Shown: positions 1 to 6,608 of the stretch, in pieces
Layout: the number at the start of each line of letters is the position of its first letter
Position numbering within the stretch: the stretch's first letter is position 1
Translations under genes and position numbers: made by a program
NCBI GenBank assembly: GCA_021604825.1
Contig: BQJS01000068.1
Location: 1-21,957, forward strand
Length of the DNA: 21,957 bases
Direction: 5' to 3'
Origin: Phycisphaerae bacterium
Lineage (GTDB): Bacteria > Planctomycetota > Phycisphaerae > UBA1845
Notes under the pieces: generated by a model
Databases searched by the model: none
What the model was told of the DNA's origin: nothing
What the model saw: the letters and a program-made list of their open reading frames with translations, nothing else

Positions 1-146
1 TTCAACTGCGGGGAAACAGCACGCCCGCAAAGCAACAGGCCCCGGTGAGCACTCAGGTGGCTGACGACTCTACGGAAGGGGCGAACGAAGCGGACTCTCA
101 AGATAAAGACCTTGAAAGCGACTCAGATCCAGAATCGCAGCCGTAA
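1..146 (+). CDS. C-terminal tail of an unknown protein (5' truncated)
   Basis: An open frame runs in from the left edge (codons in frame from base 3) and stops at TAA 144-146, giving about 47 residues. The tail is rich in Gln, Ser, Asp and Glu (for example DSTEGANEADSQDKD) with no hydrophobic stretch, so it looks like a disordered acidic C-terminus. No domain is visible and no function can be given. It lies on the same strand as the molybdenum hydroxylase genes, 55 bp upstream of them, and a small hairpin lies in the gap. Composition and the clean stop suggest it is real, but the fragment is too short to be sure. Confidence 0.5.
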   Translation, partial: QLRGNSTPAKQQAPVSTQVADDSTEGANEADSQDKDLESDSDPESQP

Positions 147-151
147 ACACG

Positions 152-170
152 CGTCACCAAGCGGGTGACG
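152..170 (+). terminator. Small hairpin after the first stop codon, weak terminator candidate
   Basis: CGTCACC (152-158) pairs perfectly with GGTGACG (164-170) around a 5-nt loop, six bases after the upstream stop codon. No T-run follows, so it is not a standard intrinsic terminator. It may only protect the 3' end or be chance. Confidence 0.25.
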
Positions 171-201
171 AATTCCTATAGTCAAGGGTTCGATCCGTCT
201 C

Positions 202-1035
202 ATGTTTCATCAACCGATGACATTCGAACAAGCCCTCGAACTCCGCAGCGAATTGGGGACCGACGCCACCATCATCAACGGTGGCACGGATGTTGTCGTC
301 GCGATGAACCACGGCGCGATCAAACCCACGTGCTTTCTGGATGTGTCCAGAATCAACTCGCTCCGCAAAGTCGAGCGTCAGAATGGCCATCTTGTCATGG
401 GAGCCGGCGTCACGTTTGCAGCGTTGGGCAAGATGCACATTCGCGCATTGCGTGAAGCGTCGCTTTCCGTTGGCGGGCCGTCAATTCGCAACATGGGCAC
501 CATTGGCGGAAACATCGCCACCGCATCGCCAGCCGGTGATGGTTGCGTGGCGCTATTAGCGGTCAACGCGGAAGTGCAGCTTTCGAGCAAAGCGCGAGGC
601 GATCGCTGGATGCCGCTCGTCGATTACTTCATCGACTATCGCAAGACCGCGCTCGCCAACGACGAACTCATCAAAGCTGTCCGCATCCCGCACAACCCGC
701 GATCGCGTTGGTACAAAATTGGCAAGCGAGGGGCTGTCAACATCAGCTTGGTCTGCTGCGCCATCTCGCAGAATGAAGACAAAAAAACTGAACTGGCGTT
801 TGGATGCGTCGGACCCATTCCAAAAATTGCCGCGAAAGCGTCGGCGCTGCTAGCCGGCGAAACGCTTACGCCAGAACTCATCAACGACGTCGCCCATCTG
901 GTCACGCAAGAGGTCAGCCCCATCGACGATCAGCGCGGGACTGCCACCTATCGCCGGGCGATGTGCGGCACGCTCTCCAGGCGCCTGTTAACGCAACTGA
1001 TGGAAGACGATCCCAAAGGAGACGCCGATGCCTAA
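202..1035 (+). CDS. Molybdenum hydroxylase FAD-binding subunit (CoxM/XdhB type)
   Basis: This 277-residue protein is the flavin subunit of a xanthine dehydrogenase family enzyme. It takes electrons from the [2Fe-2S] subunit and passes them to an acceptor, and is expected in the cytoplasm. The N-terminal flavin-binding motif is INGGTD at residues 25-30. The second FAD motif, TIGGNIATASPAGD, is at about 100-113. The C-terminal part with DDQRGTATYRRAM (242-254) matches the usual CODH flavoprotein C-terminal domain. Length is slightly short for the family (usually about 280-300). The start at 202 is chosen because FHQPMTFEQALEL matches the usual family N-terminus; no strong ribosome site precedes it, and ATG 217 is the alternative. 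The 3' end overlaps the next gene by 8 bp, as in a translationally coupled operon. Confidence 0.92.
   Translation: MFHQPMTFEQALELRSELGTDATIINGGTDVVVAMNHGAIKPTCFLDVSRINSLRKVERQNGHLVMGAGVTFAALGKMHIRALREASLSVGGPSIRNMGTIGGNIATASPAGDGCVALLAVNAEVQLSSKARGDRWMPLVDYFIDYRKTALANDELIKAVRIPHNPRSRWYKIGKRGAVNISLVCCAISQNEDKKTELAFGCVGPIPKIAAKASALLAGETLTPELINDVAHLVTQEVSPIDDQRGTATYRRAMCGTLSRRLLTQLMEDDPKGDADA
1016..1021 (+). promoter_or_regulatory. Ribosome binding site for the iron-sulfur subunit
   Basis: AAGGAG lies 6 nt before ATG 1028, inside the end of the FAD subunit gene. It decides the start at 1028 over the internal ATG at 1058. Confidence 0.75.
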
Positions 1036-1528
1036 GCCCGCTCCATTGGAAGCCCCCATGACGCAGGTCACCTGCACCGTCAACGGCGAAGCGTTCACCC
1101 GCGACGTACCGGTGGACATGCCGCTATTGGAATTCATTCGCGACGTACTCGGCCTCACCGGCACCAAGGGCGCGTGTCTCGAAGGGGAATGCGGCAGCTG
1201 CACGGTCTTGGTCGATGGCGCAACGATCAACAGTTGCCTGATGCTGGCTGCCCAAGCCAACGAAAGCAGCATCACCACGATCGAAGGGTTGGCATCGGGC
1301 ACCGAACTCGACGTCATTCAAGACAGCTTCGTCGCCACCGGAGCGGCACAATGCGGGTATTGCACGCCGGGTTTGATCATGTCGGCTCGGGCGCTGCTCA
1401 ACGATCAACCCGACATCACCGAAGCCGAATTGCTCACCGCGCTCGAAGGCAACATCTGTCGATGCACCGGTTACGCCTCCATCATCGAAGCCGTCAAACG
1501 CGCCCATCGTGAAAGTCAATCCGCATGA
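1028..1528 (+). CDS. Molybdenum hydroxylase [2Fe-2S] subunit (CoxS/XdhC type)
   Basis: This 166-residue protein carries the two [2Fe-2S] clusters that link the molybdenum site to FAD. The N-terminal plant-ferredoxin-type cluster has Cys50, 55, 58 and 70 (CX4CX2CX11C, in GACLEGECGSC). The C-terminal helical cluster has Cys109, 112, 144 and 146 (CX2CX31CXC, in QCGYCTPG and ICRCTGY). Both spacings are exactly canonical and the length is normal for the family. It overlaps the FAD gene by 8 bp and the large-subunit gene by 4 bp (ATGA), so the three are almost certainly one operon. The extra 10 residues at the N-terminus (MPKPAPLEAP) are supported by a good ribosome site, although ATG 1058 would give a more typical start. 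Confidence 0.95.
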   Translation: MPKPAPLEAPMTQVTCTVNGEAFTRDVPVDMPLLEFIRDVLGLTGTKGACLEGECGSCTVLVDGATINSCLMLAAQANESSITTIEGLASGTELDVIQDSFVATGAAQCGYCTPGLIMSARALLNDQPDITEAELLTALEGNICRCTGYASIIEAVKRAHRESQSA

Positions 1529-3876
1529 TTCAGCAGGTCACGACAACTGAATCGGACGCATCGGTCGACGCACCCATCACGCCGGCTGATCATCTCGTCG
1601 GAAAATCGTGCCGCCGTGTCGATGGCAAGGAAAAGGTGACGGGGGCAGCGCTCTACGGCGCCGACCTGTTTCCAAACTCGGCTGAGCTGTTCGCCAGCGT
1701 GGTTCGAAGCCAACACGCCCACGCCAACATCACCGCAATCGACACAAGCAAAGCCATGGAAGTGGCCGGCGTACTCGGCGTGTACACGCATGCAAACGTC
1801 GAGGGCACGAACATTCACGGATTGATTCGCCGCGACCATCCGGCATTGGCATCGAAGCGCGTTCGATACCTCGGTGACGCGATCGCAGTCGTTGTCGCGA
1901 AGACCGAACGCACCGCAAACCTCGGGCGCGATCAAGTCGAGGTCAAGTACGAACCGCTGCCCGTCATCGCCACGATGGAACAAGCGATCGCCGAAGGGGC
2001 GTGCAAGCTCTATCCCGAAGGCAACGTCATGGGCGACAAACGCATCCGCAAGGGTGACGTCGAGCGCGCCCTAGAGGGCTCGCACGTCGTGGTCACCGAC
2101 ACATTTTTCACGCAAACGGTAGACCACGCCTTCCTCGACATCGAAGCCGGGACCGGTCATTGGGACGGTCACACGCTCACGCTGTACGTCGCCGGCCAAT
2201 GGGTCCACGAAGAGCGCCGCCTGATCGCGCTTGCGCTGGGCCTACCCGTCGAGCAAATTCGGATCATTCAACCGGTCACTGGCGGGGCGTTCGGCGGGCG
2301 CGAGGATATCAGCATTCAAATTTATCTGGGCCTCGCCGCCCTCAAGCACAAGGGCAAGACCATCGCGTTGCGCTACACGCGGTCGGAATCCATGCGGGCT
2401 CGGCACAAACGACACGCACTGAAAATCGAATCGACGTTCGGTGCCAAAGCCGACGGAACCCTGACCGCAGCCAAAATCGTGGTTCACAGCGACGAGGGTG
2501 CTTACGCCTCCACCGGCATCGCGGTCATGCGAAAAGCTGCCAGTCATGCGACGGGGCCGTATTCTATCCCCAACGTTGAAGTCGATGTGTACGGTGTCCA
2601 CACCAACAACAACCCGACCGGCGCGATGCGCGGATTTGGGGCGTGCCAGATGGCCATCGCATACGAAGGGATGATGGATCGCGTCGCCCGCGCACTCGAC
2701 ATGGACCGGGAAGTGTTTCGCCGCAAAAACCTGATCCATGCTGGCGACACCGTCACGACGGGCCAACGCATTGATCCGGTCAGCATCGAACAGTGTCTCA
2801 CCAAAGCCGTTCAGAAATTCAATGACCGACCGTATCCGGGGAGCGATGGCTTGCCCGATTACATCAAACGCGGCTGGGGAATGAGCGCGATTTGTTTCGG
2901 ACTGGGATACGGTGACGGCTTCCCCGATTGTAGCCGCGCTCGCGTAGAACTTGACGACAATGGCATTGCCACCGTCTACACCGGCGGGGTCGAAGTTGGC
3001 CAAGGCTTGCTCAACACGATGATGCAAATCGCCGGCGAAGAGTTGGGCCTGCCCATTGAAAACATGCGCGTCGTGGCGGCTGACACCGAACTCACCGACG
3101 AATCCGGATCGTCCAGCGCCACGCGTCAAACCTATTTCACCGGCAACGCTGTCAGGATGGCCGCCAGCGAACTGCGCGAACAAGTCCTCGACATCGCCGG
3201 CATCAAGCTCAAGGTTCATCCGCACGAAATCACATTGCAACAGGGCTGGGCATTTGAAACCGCCAAGCCGGATAACCGAATTCGGATCGAGAAGGTCTGC
3301 ACCGAGGGACTGACGCGCGGTTACAGCCTCAAAGCATCGGCGCTCTTCAAGCCACGCACCATCATAGAAATTCCATCCACCGGCCAATCGCCCCGCGCGT
3401 TTATCACCTACCTGTTCGGCGCGCACGTCTCACAAGTGCTCGTCAACATCGAAACCGGCGAGGTGAAAGTCGAGCGACACATCGCCGCCCACGACGTTGG
3501 CAAAGCAGTCAACCCGCAGTCCGTCGAAGGGCAAATCGTTGGCGGCGTCGCACAGGGACTCGGCATGGCACTGATGGAAGAAGTCACGTACCGAGACGGA
3601 CGGATCATGAATCCCGGTTTGACCGACTACATCATTCCAACGATCAAGGATCTTCCCCCAGTCGAAGCGATCATCGTCGAACACGACGACCCCGGTGGCC
3701 CATTCGGCGCCCACGGTGTCGGCGAACCACCACTCATCGGCGCGGTGCCAGCCATCCTCTCAGCCATCTACAACGCCACCGGCAAAGCCCCATGCGAACT
3801 ACCAATGAATCCAGAGCGCACCTGGCGTCTGATCAACGACATCCGCAACGATGATTCTCTTAGCAAAGTATTTTAG
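1525..3876 (+). CDS. Xanthine dehydrogenase family molybdopterin-binding subunit
   Basis: This 783-residue catalytic subunit hydroxylates its substrate at a molybdenum-cytosine or molybdopterin cofactor. The N-terminal hammerhead domain (a/b domain III type) covers roughly residues 25-150. The cofactor-binding part follows. It shows GGAFGGRED (253-261), with Glu260 at the place of the purine-binding Glu of xanthine dehydrogenases. It also shows AMRGFGACQ (367-375, Arg369 at the place of the substrate Arg), GGVEVGQGLL (487-496) and GAHGVGEPPL (728-737), where Glu734 matches the catalytic base. These residues favour a purine or related N-heterocycle substrate over CO, and the CODH active-site loop is absent. 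Exact substrate is not provable: nicotinate-, aldehyde- and hydroxybenzoyl-CoA-type enzymes are relatives. The start overlaps the previous stop as ATGA. No cofactor-maturation gene is visible nearby. Confidence 0.93.
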   Translation: MIQQVTTTESDASVDAPITPADHLVGKSCRRVDGKEKVTGAALYGADLFPNSAELFASVVRSQHAHANITAIDTSKAMEVAGVLGVYTHANVEGTNIHGLIRRDHPALASKRVRYLGDAIAVVVAKTERTANLGRDQVEVKYEPLPVIATMEQAIAEGACKLYPEGNVMGDKRIRKGDVERALEGSHVVVTDTFFTQTVDHAFLDIEAGTGHWDGHTLTLYVAGQWVHEERRLIALALGLPVEQIRIIQPVTGGAFGGREDISIQIYLGLAALKHKGKTIALRYTRSESMRARHKRHALKIESTFGAKADGTLTAAKIVVHSDEGAYASTGIAVMRKAASHATGPYSIPNVEVDVYGVHTNNNPTGAMRGFGACQMAIAYEGMMDRVARALDMDREVFRRKNLIHAGDTVTTGQRIDPVSIEQCLTKAVQKFNDRPYPGSDGLPDYIKRGWGMSAICFGLGYGDGFPDCSRARVELDDNGIATVYTGGVEVGQGLLNTMMQIAGEELGLPIENMRVVAADTELTDESGSSSATRQTYFTGNAVRMAASELREQVLDIAGIKLKVHPHEITLQQGWAFETAKPDNRIRIEKVCTEGLTRGYSLKASALFKPRTIIEIPSTGQSPRAFITYLFGAHVSQVLVNIETGEVKVERHIAAHDVGKAVNPQSVEGQIVGGVAQGLGMALMEEVTYRDGRIMNPGLTDYIIPTIKDLPPVEAIIVEHDDPGGPFGAHGVGEPPLIGAVPAILSAIYNATGKAPCELPMNPERTWRLINDIRNDDSLSKVF

Positions 3877-3890
3877 GTTTTCGTAGCAAG

Positions 3891-3914
3891 GTGCCACTGC
3901 TCTGTGAGCAGTGC
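3891..3914. repeat. Left copy of a perfect 24-bp inverted repeat with internal hairpin
   Basis: These 24 bases are the exact reverse complement of 4895-4918. Inside the copy, CACTGCT (3895-3901) and AGCAGTG (3907-3913) form a 7-bp stem with a 5-nt loop. It begins 14 nt after the stop codon of the molybdopterin subunit. It could be a dispersed REP-like unit, a terminator-type hairpin, or one end of a small mobile unit. No T-run follows it. Confidence 0.9.
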
Positions 3915-3933
3915 TTGGCGTGAACGGGTGGCG

Positions 3934-3958
3934 TGCAGGTTCGATGCCGCGACCTGCA
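3934..3958. repeat. Secondary hairpin in the spacer
   Basis: TGCAGGT (3934-3940) and ACCTGCA (3952-3958) form a 7-bp stem with an 11-nt loop, just inside the left inverted repeat. No function is evident. The rest of the spacer up to 4132 shows nothing else firm apart from short palindromes such as TGACGTCA at about 3963-3970. Confidence 0.4.
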
Positions 3959-4121
3959 AGCCTGACGTCACATGTTACAACATAACTTCAATAAACGGAT
4001 ATCGGCGACCAGTGCAGGGAATGAATGGTTTACGCCGGGACTTGCCAGCGCTACGATGAAGTACATCCTGTACGGCTTCTGAGCGAGGGGAAGCGTTGGT
4101 CTTGGCTCGTTCGTACAAGCT

Positions 4122-4126
4122 GGGAG
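4122..4126 (+). promoter_or_regulatory. Ribosome binding site favouring the start at 4133
   Basis: GGGAG is followed after 6 nt by ATG 4133. The frame is open further upstream to ATG 4025, but that start has no comparable site. Confidence 0.55.
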
Positions 4127-4132
4127 ACAAAG

Positions 4133-4879
4133 ATGATCCCCACCCTCCTGATCCTGAGCTGTCTCGCGCCGATTGATAAACCGGCTCGCCTGCAAACCGC
4201 GTTGCGTCAAATGAACCGGATGGCTGCGAATTGCCACCACACTGACAATGGGTGCATCGCATATATTCTTCAATCAGGGGTCATAGATAAGGCCTACAAG
4301 GTTCGCCTGACAGTGGAGTCCGTCGAAGCCAGCCCGGACGAAAAAACAACCATCATCAACGGCATCGTTCGTATCAAGCGCGCGGGCCTCACCGACTACC
4401 GAACCCCAGTCGAGCGACAGGCAATCCAGGAGAGTCTCGCTGAGACGCGCCGGTTGAAGAAACGCCACGAATGGGAAAGGAAACGTGAGCAATCTCGCAG
4501 CCCCCGCCCTGCATCGCCCTGTGGACGGAGGCCACGCTGTAGGCCGATTGATCAAGGCGAACAGCGTCGCCGCCGAACCGAGACGCGTGCGCGACAGCAA
4601 GAGCATCGCCACCTTCTCGAGCAATTAAACGAATCGGCAGAGGCTCGAAAAACTCAAGTTGAGAACGTCGCAATCAAAATCATGGACGATGAACACTACC
4701 CCCAAGATTATGAAAATGGTCAGAGGTTAAACTGCATCGTGCGCATAGAGAGCTTCACGCTGAGACCGGAAGTCGAGGAATTCGGATCGCCCAAGGCAAT
4801 CGACAAGCTGTTCGCCCAACTTGAGGAAGTCACGCTTAAGAAGAAGAGCTCCGACCAATTGATCAATGCCAGGCAATGA
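4133..4879 (+). CDS. Unrecognised 248-residue protein inside the inverted-repeat unit
   Basis: I do not recognise this protein. It has a short hydrophobic N-terminus (MIPTLLILSC) with no basic start, so a signal or lipobox is doubtful. A mixed domain follows (about 30-110), with Cys34 and Cys41 and the strand NGIVRIKRAG. The middle (about 104-175) is extremely basic and Arg-rich, probably helical or disordered. A second mixed segment lies at 176-237. The segments at 77-110 and 201-237 look alike (GIVRIKR versus CIVRIES, both ending in a helix with LKK), hinting at an internal duplication. Codon choice looks less GC-biased than the xanthine dehydrogenase genes by eye. The gene is the only one in the 3891-4918 unit. 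ATG 4025 is an alternative start giving 284 residues. A frameshift within the Arg-rich part (about 4490-4600) cannot be excluded. Confidence 0.55.
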   Translation: MIPTLLILSCLAPIDKPARLQTALRQMNRMAANCHHTDNGCIAYILQSGVIDKAYKVRLTVESVEASPDEKTTIINGIVRIKRAGLTDYRTPVERQAIQESLAETRRLKKRHEWERKREQSRSPRPASPCGRRPRCRPIDQGEQRRRRTETRARQQEHRHLLEQLNESAEARKTQVENVAIKIMDDEHYPQDYENGQRLNCIVRIESFTLRPEVEEFGSPKAIDKLFAQLEEVTLKKKSSDQLINARQ

Positions 4880-4894
4880 ACCGCCTTGCACTCT

Positions 4895-4918
4895 GCACTG
4901 CTCACAGAGCAGTGGCAC
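4895..4918. repeat. Right copy of the perfect 24-bp inverted repeat
   Basis: This is the exact reverse complement of 3891-3914, with the same internal 7-bp stem. It sits 15 nt after the stop of the unknown gene and 11 nt from the stop of the convergent VanZ-like gene, so it could work as a two-sided transcription end. No target-site duplication was found by comparing bases just outside the two copies (3881-3890 versus 4919-4928). Confidence 0.9.
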
Positions 4919-4929
4919 GGGCGGTGTGG

Positions 4930-6474
4930 TTACGATTTGCGATAGGTTGTCTGCGGTTCATCCGCGGATGGTACGCGTTCTTGCGGCGCCGAGTCTGCGT
5001 CGTCGAACGTGACGTTGAAGATCGGCTGATCTTTGGCGCTGAAGACATTTGACTCGACGGCCCTCTTGACCGCCACCGCGATACGAAGCATTGCGACACC
5101 TGCCGCCGACCCGATCGCAGCCAACAGAACGTCAGTCATCGCTGGCGTGCGGGCCGGTAGTAAAATCTGGAGCACTTCCAACGCTGCAACCAGCGCGCCG
5201 ATACCAAGCGCCGCTCGACCCATCTGCCCCATGTCTTTGCTGAACTTGCCGCGACAGCGCCATGCCGTCAGGGCAGCACCCAGCAACGCAAAGCGAAAGA
5301 ACTTGGCCAACAAATCTTCCACTGCCACCGGTAATCGGGCGGTTTGATACGACTTGAACGGCAGGAATTCGACATCGCCCAGCTGCCCCTTGATGTGAGA
5401 TGCTTCCATTGAAAAGTGGAACGGTGCCAGCTCGCGAGCGACGACCAAGACGAACAACCCAACGCACGCCGTTCGTAAGAGAGCGACCCGGTCCCCAGAT
5501 TCACCATTTTGACGAGCCCATGCCCACATCATCGCGCAGCGGTCAGCCACCATGATGCCCAACGAGGCACCGACCAGCGCCATCAGGATATCCGTCGTAT
5601 CCAATGATCGCGAGAGCACGAATAGCTGAGCGCCCGACGAGAACACCGCAAGCATCCCACACGCCTGCATACACCAAAACGCCCGCCGTCTCCCAACGAC
5701 CTTGCAATGATTTTTGAGGTAGTAGCAGATTAAGATCGCCAGCAATCCAAATCCTGCGGCGGTCGACGCATAGTCAAACGTCCTTTGCCATCGATCGTTT
5801 CGTCGCCTAAATTCGGTGCGTCTGTCGGTGTTATCGTGCGTGTTGGTGATCGTCGTGCTCAGTCGGGCGTCGTTGGCAAAAGGAATCAGATGCGATTCTG
5901 TTACCGATCGGTAGATCAGGTTCGGCGAGAAAGTAAGGTCAAACGGAGAGGCAGCCGCCAAGAACAGAAGTACAGCGCACATCTGCGCCATCACAGCCGA
6001 CGGTCGCTCGATCAAACTTTCCCGCCACCGACGACCCACCGACCAAAACGCATCCCTGAAAACGAAACCGGCTGAACGGGCGAACGTCATCAACACCACG
6101 CCCGCCAGCGCCCCCAACAAGTTCGCTCCAAAGTCCGCGGCTGACGATATGCGTTTTTCCGAAACCAACTGCGTCACTTCGATGCCGTAAGTCATCGCCG
6201 CACAAATCGCGATGCTGACAATCAGTGACACACTCGGCCACCACCCACGCTTCCAAAGCGTCGCACGAACTAGTGCACCCAAGGGTAGGAACAAGGCTAC
6301 GTTGGAGGCCAGATCCGCCCAATGGGGTTGCTGAACCGGCAACCCAAACCACCACCGCCCGTTGAAGGAGTGCGCGTGGAAGGAGAAATCGAACGGCACC
6401 AACCCGCCCCAAAGCACAACCAGGGCATAGGCAGCCGTCACGACCTCCAAAATGTTTCGCCGAAACCAATACAA
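4930..6474 (-). CDS. Membrane protein with three tandem VanZ-like modules
   Basis: This 514-residue, strongly hydrophobic protein belongs to the VanZ-like superfamily (integral membrane, often found with polysaccharide or teichoplanin-resistance genes; molecular role uncertain). Three modules are visible. Each starts with a helix ending in a PF-type motif: PFDFSF (27-32), PFDLTF (177-182), PFHFSM (351-356). Each closes with a [E]xxQL...R...D...G pattern: EVTQLVSEKRISSAAD (99-114), AQLFVLSRSLDTTD (282-295), EVLQILLPARTPAMTD (433-448). The usual VanZ protein has one module of about 120-200 residues. A soluble tail of about 40 residues ends the protein. The start is TTG at 6474, because an in-frame TAA lies three codons upstream and no better start exists. 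GGGGA lies upstream on the minus strand. The gene is divergent from the GT-C gene. Confidence 0.82.
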   Translation of the reverse strand: MYWFRRNILEVVTAAYALVVLWGGLVPFDFSFHAHSFNGRWWFGLPVQQPHWADLASNVALFLPLGALVRATLWKRGWWPSVSLIVSIAICAAMTYGIEVTQLVSEKRISSAADFGANLLGALAGVVLMTFARSAGFVFRDAFWSVGRRWRESLIERPSAVMAQMCAVLLFLAAASPFDLTFSPNLIYRSVTESHLIPFANDARLSTTITNTHDNTDRRTEFRRRNDRWQRTFDYASTAAGFGLLAILICYYLKNHCKVVGRRRAFWCMQACGMLAVFSSGAQLFVLSRSLDTTDILMALVGASLGIMVADRCAMMWAWARQNGESGDRVALLRTACVGLFVLVVARELAPFHFSMEASHIKGQLGDVEFLPFKSYQTARLPVAVEDLLAKFFRFALLGAALTAWRCRGKFSKDMGQMGRAALGIGALVAALEVLQILLPARTPAMTDVLLAAIGSAAGVAMLRIAVAVKRAVESNVFSAKDQPIFNVTFDDADSAPQERVPSADEPQTTYRKS

Positions 6475-6514
6475 CGCGAGTTATCCCCACAAAAAATCAA
6501 CACGTTCGCCAAGC

Positions 6515-6556
6515 GCGCGAGCGTCTCCCGACTCGGATATCGGGTGACGCACTCGC
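6515..6556. promoter_or_regulatory. Long imperfect dyad between divergent genes
   Basis: GCGTC (6521-6525) and CCCGA (6527-6531) pair with TCGGG (6540-6544) and GACGC (6546-6550) around an 8-nt loop, with a symmetric T-T mismatch. Pairing continues outward with further G-C pairs to 6515 and 6556. It lies in the 134-bp divergent spacer, between the TTG start at 6474 and the ATG at 6609. It may be an operator or a 5'-UTR hairpin of the GT-C gene. No promoter boxes are clear. Confidence 0.4.
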
Positions 6557-6608
6557 TCGCTGAGGTACGAAATCGACCCCCGCCCTATTCGCGTCGGACA
6601 GATGGATT

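Noticed and set aside
2242..3426. 394-codon open frame antisense to the molybdopterin subunit
   Set aside because: It lies fully inside a gene with all family motifs. High-GC codon bias often leaves the opposite strand open, and its protein shows no recognisable domain.
3963..3970. TGACGTCA palindrome as an operator
   Set aside because: An 8-bp palindrome in a GC-rich spacer is easily chance, and there is no second site or promoter next to it.
5939..6490. 183-codon minus-strand frame overlapping the VanZ-like gene start
   Set aside because: It overlaps the VanZ-like frame, which has clear membrane helices and motifs. This frame is Gly/Arg/Cys-rich without pattern.
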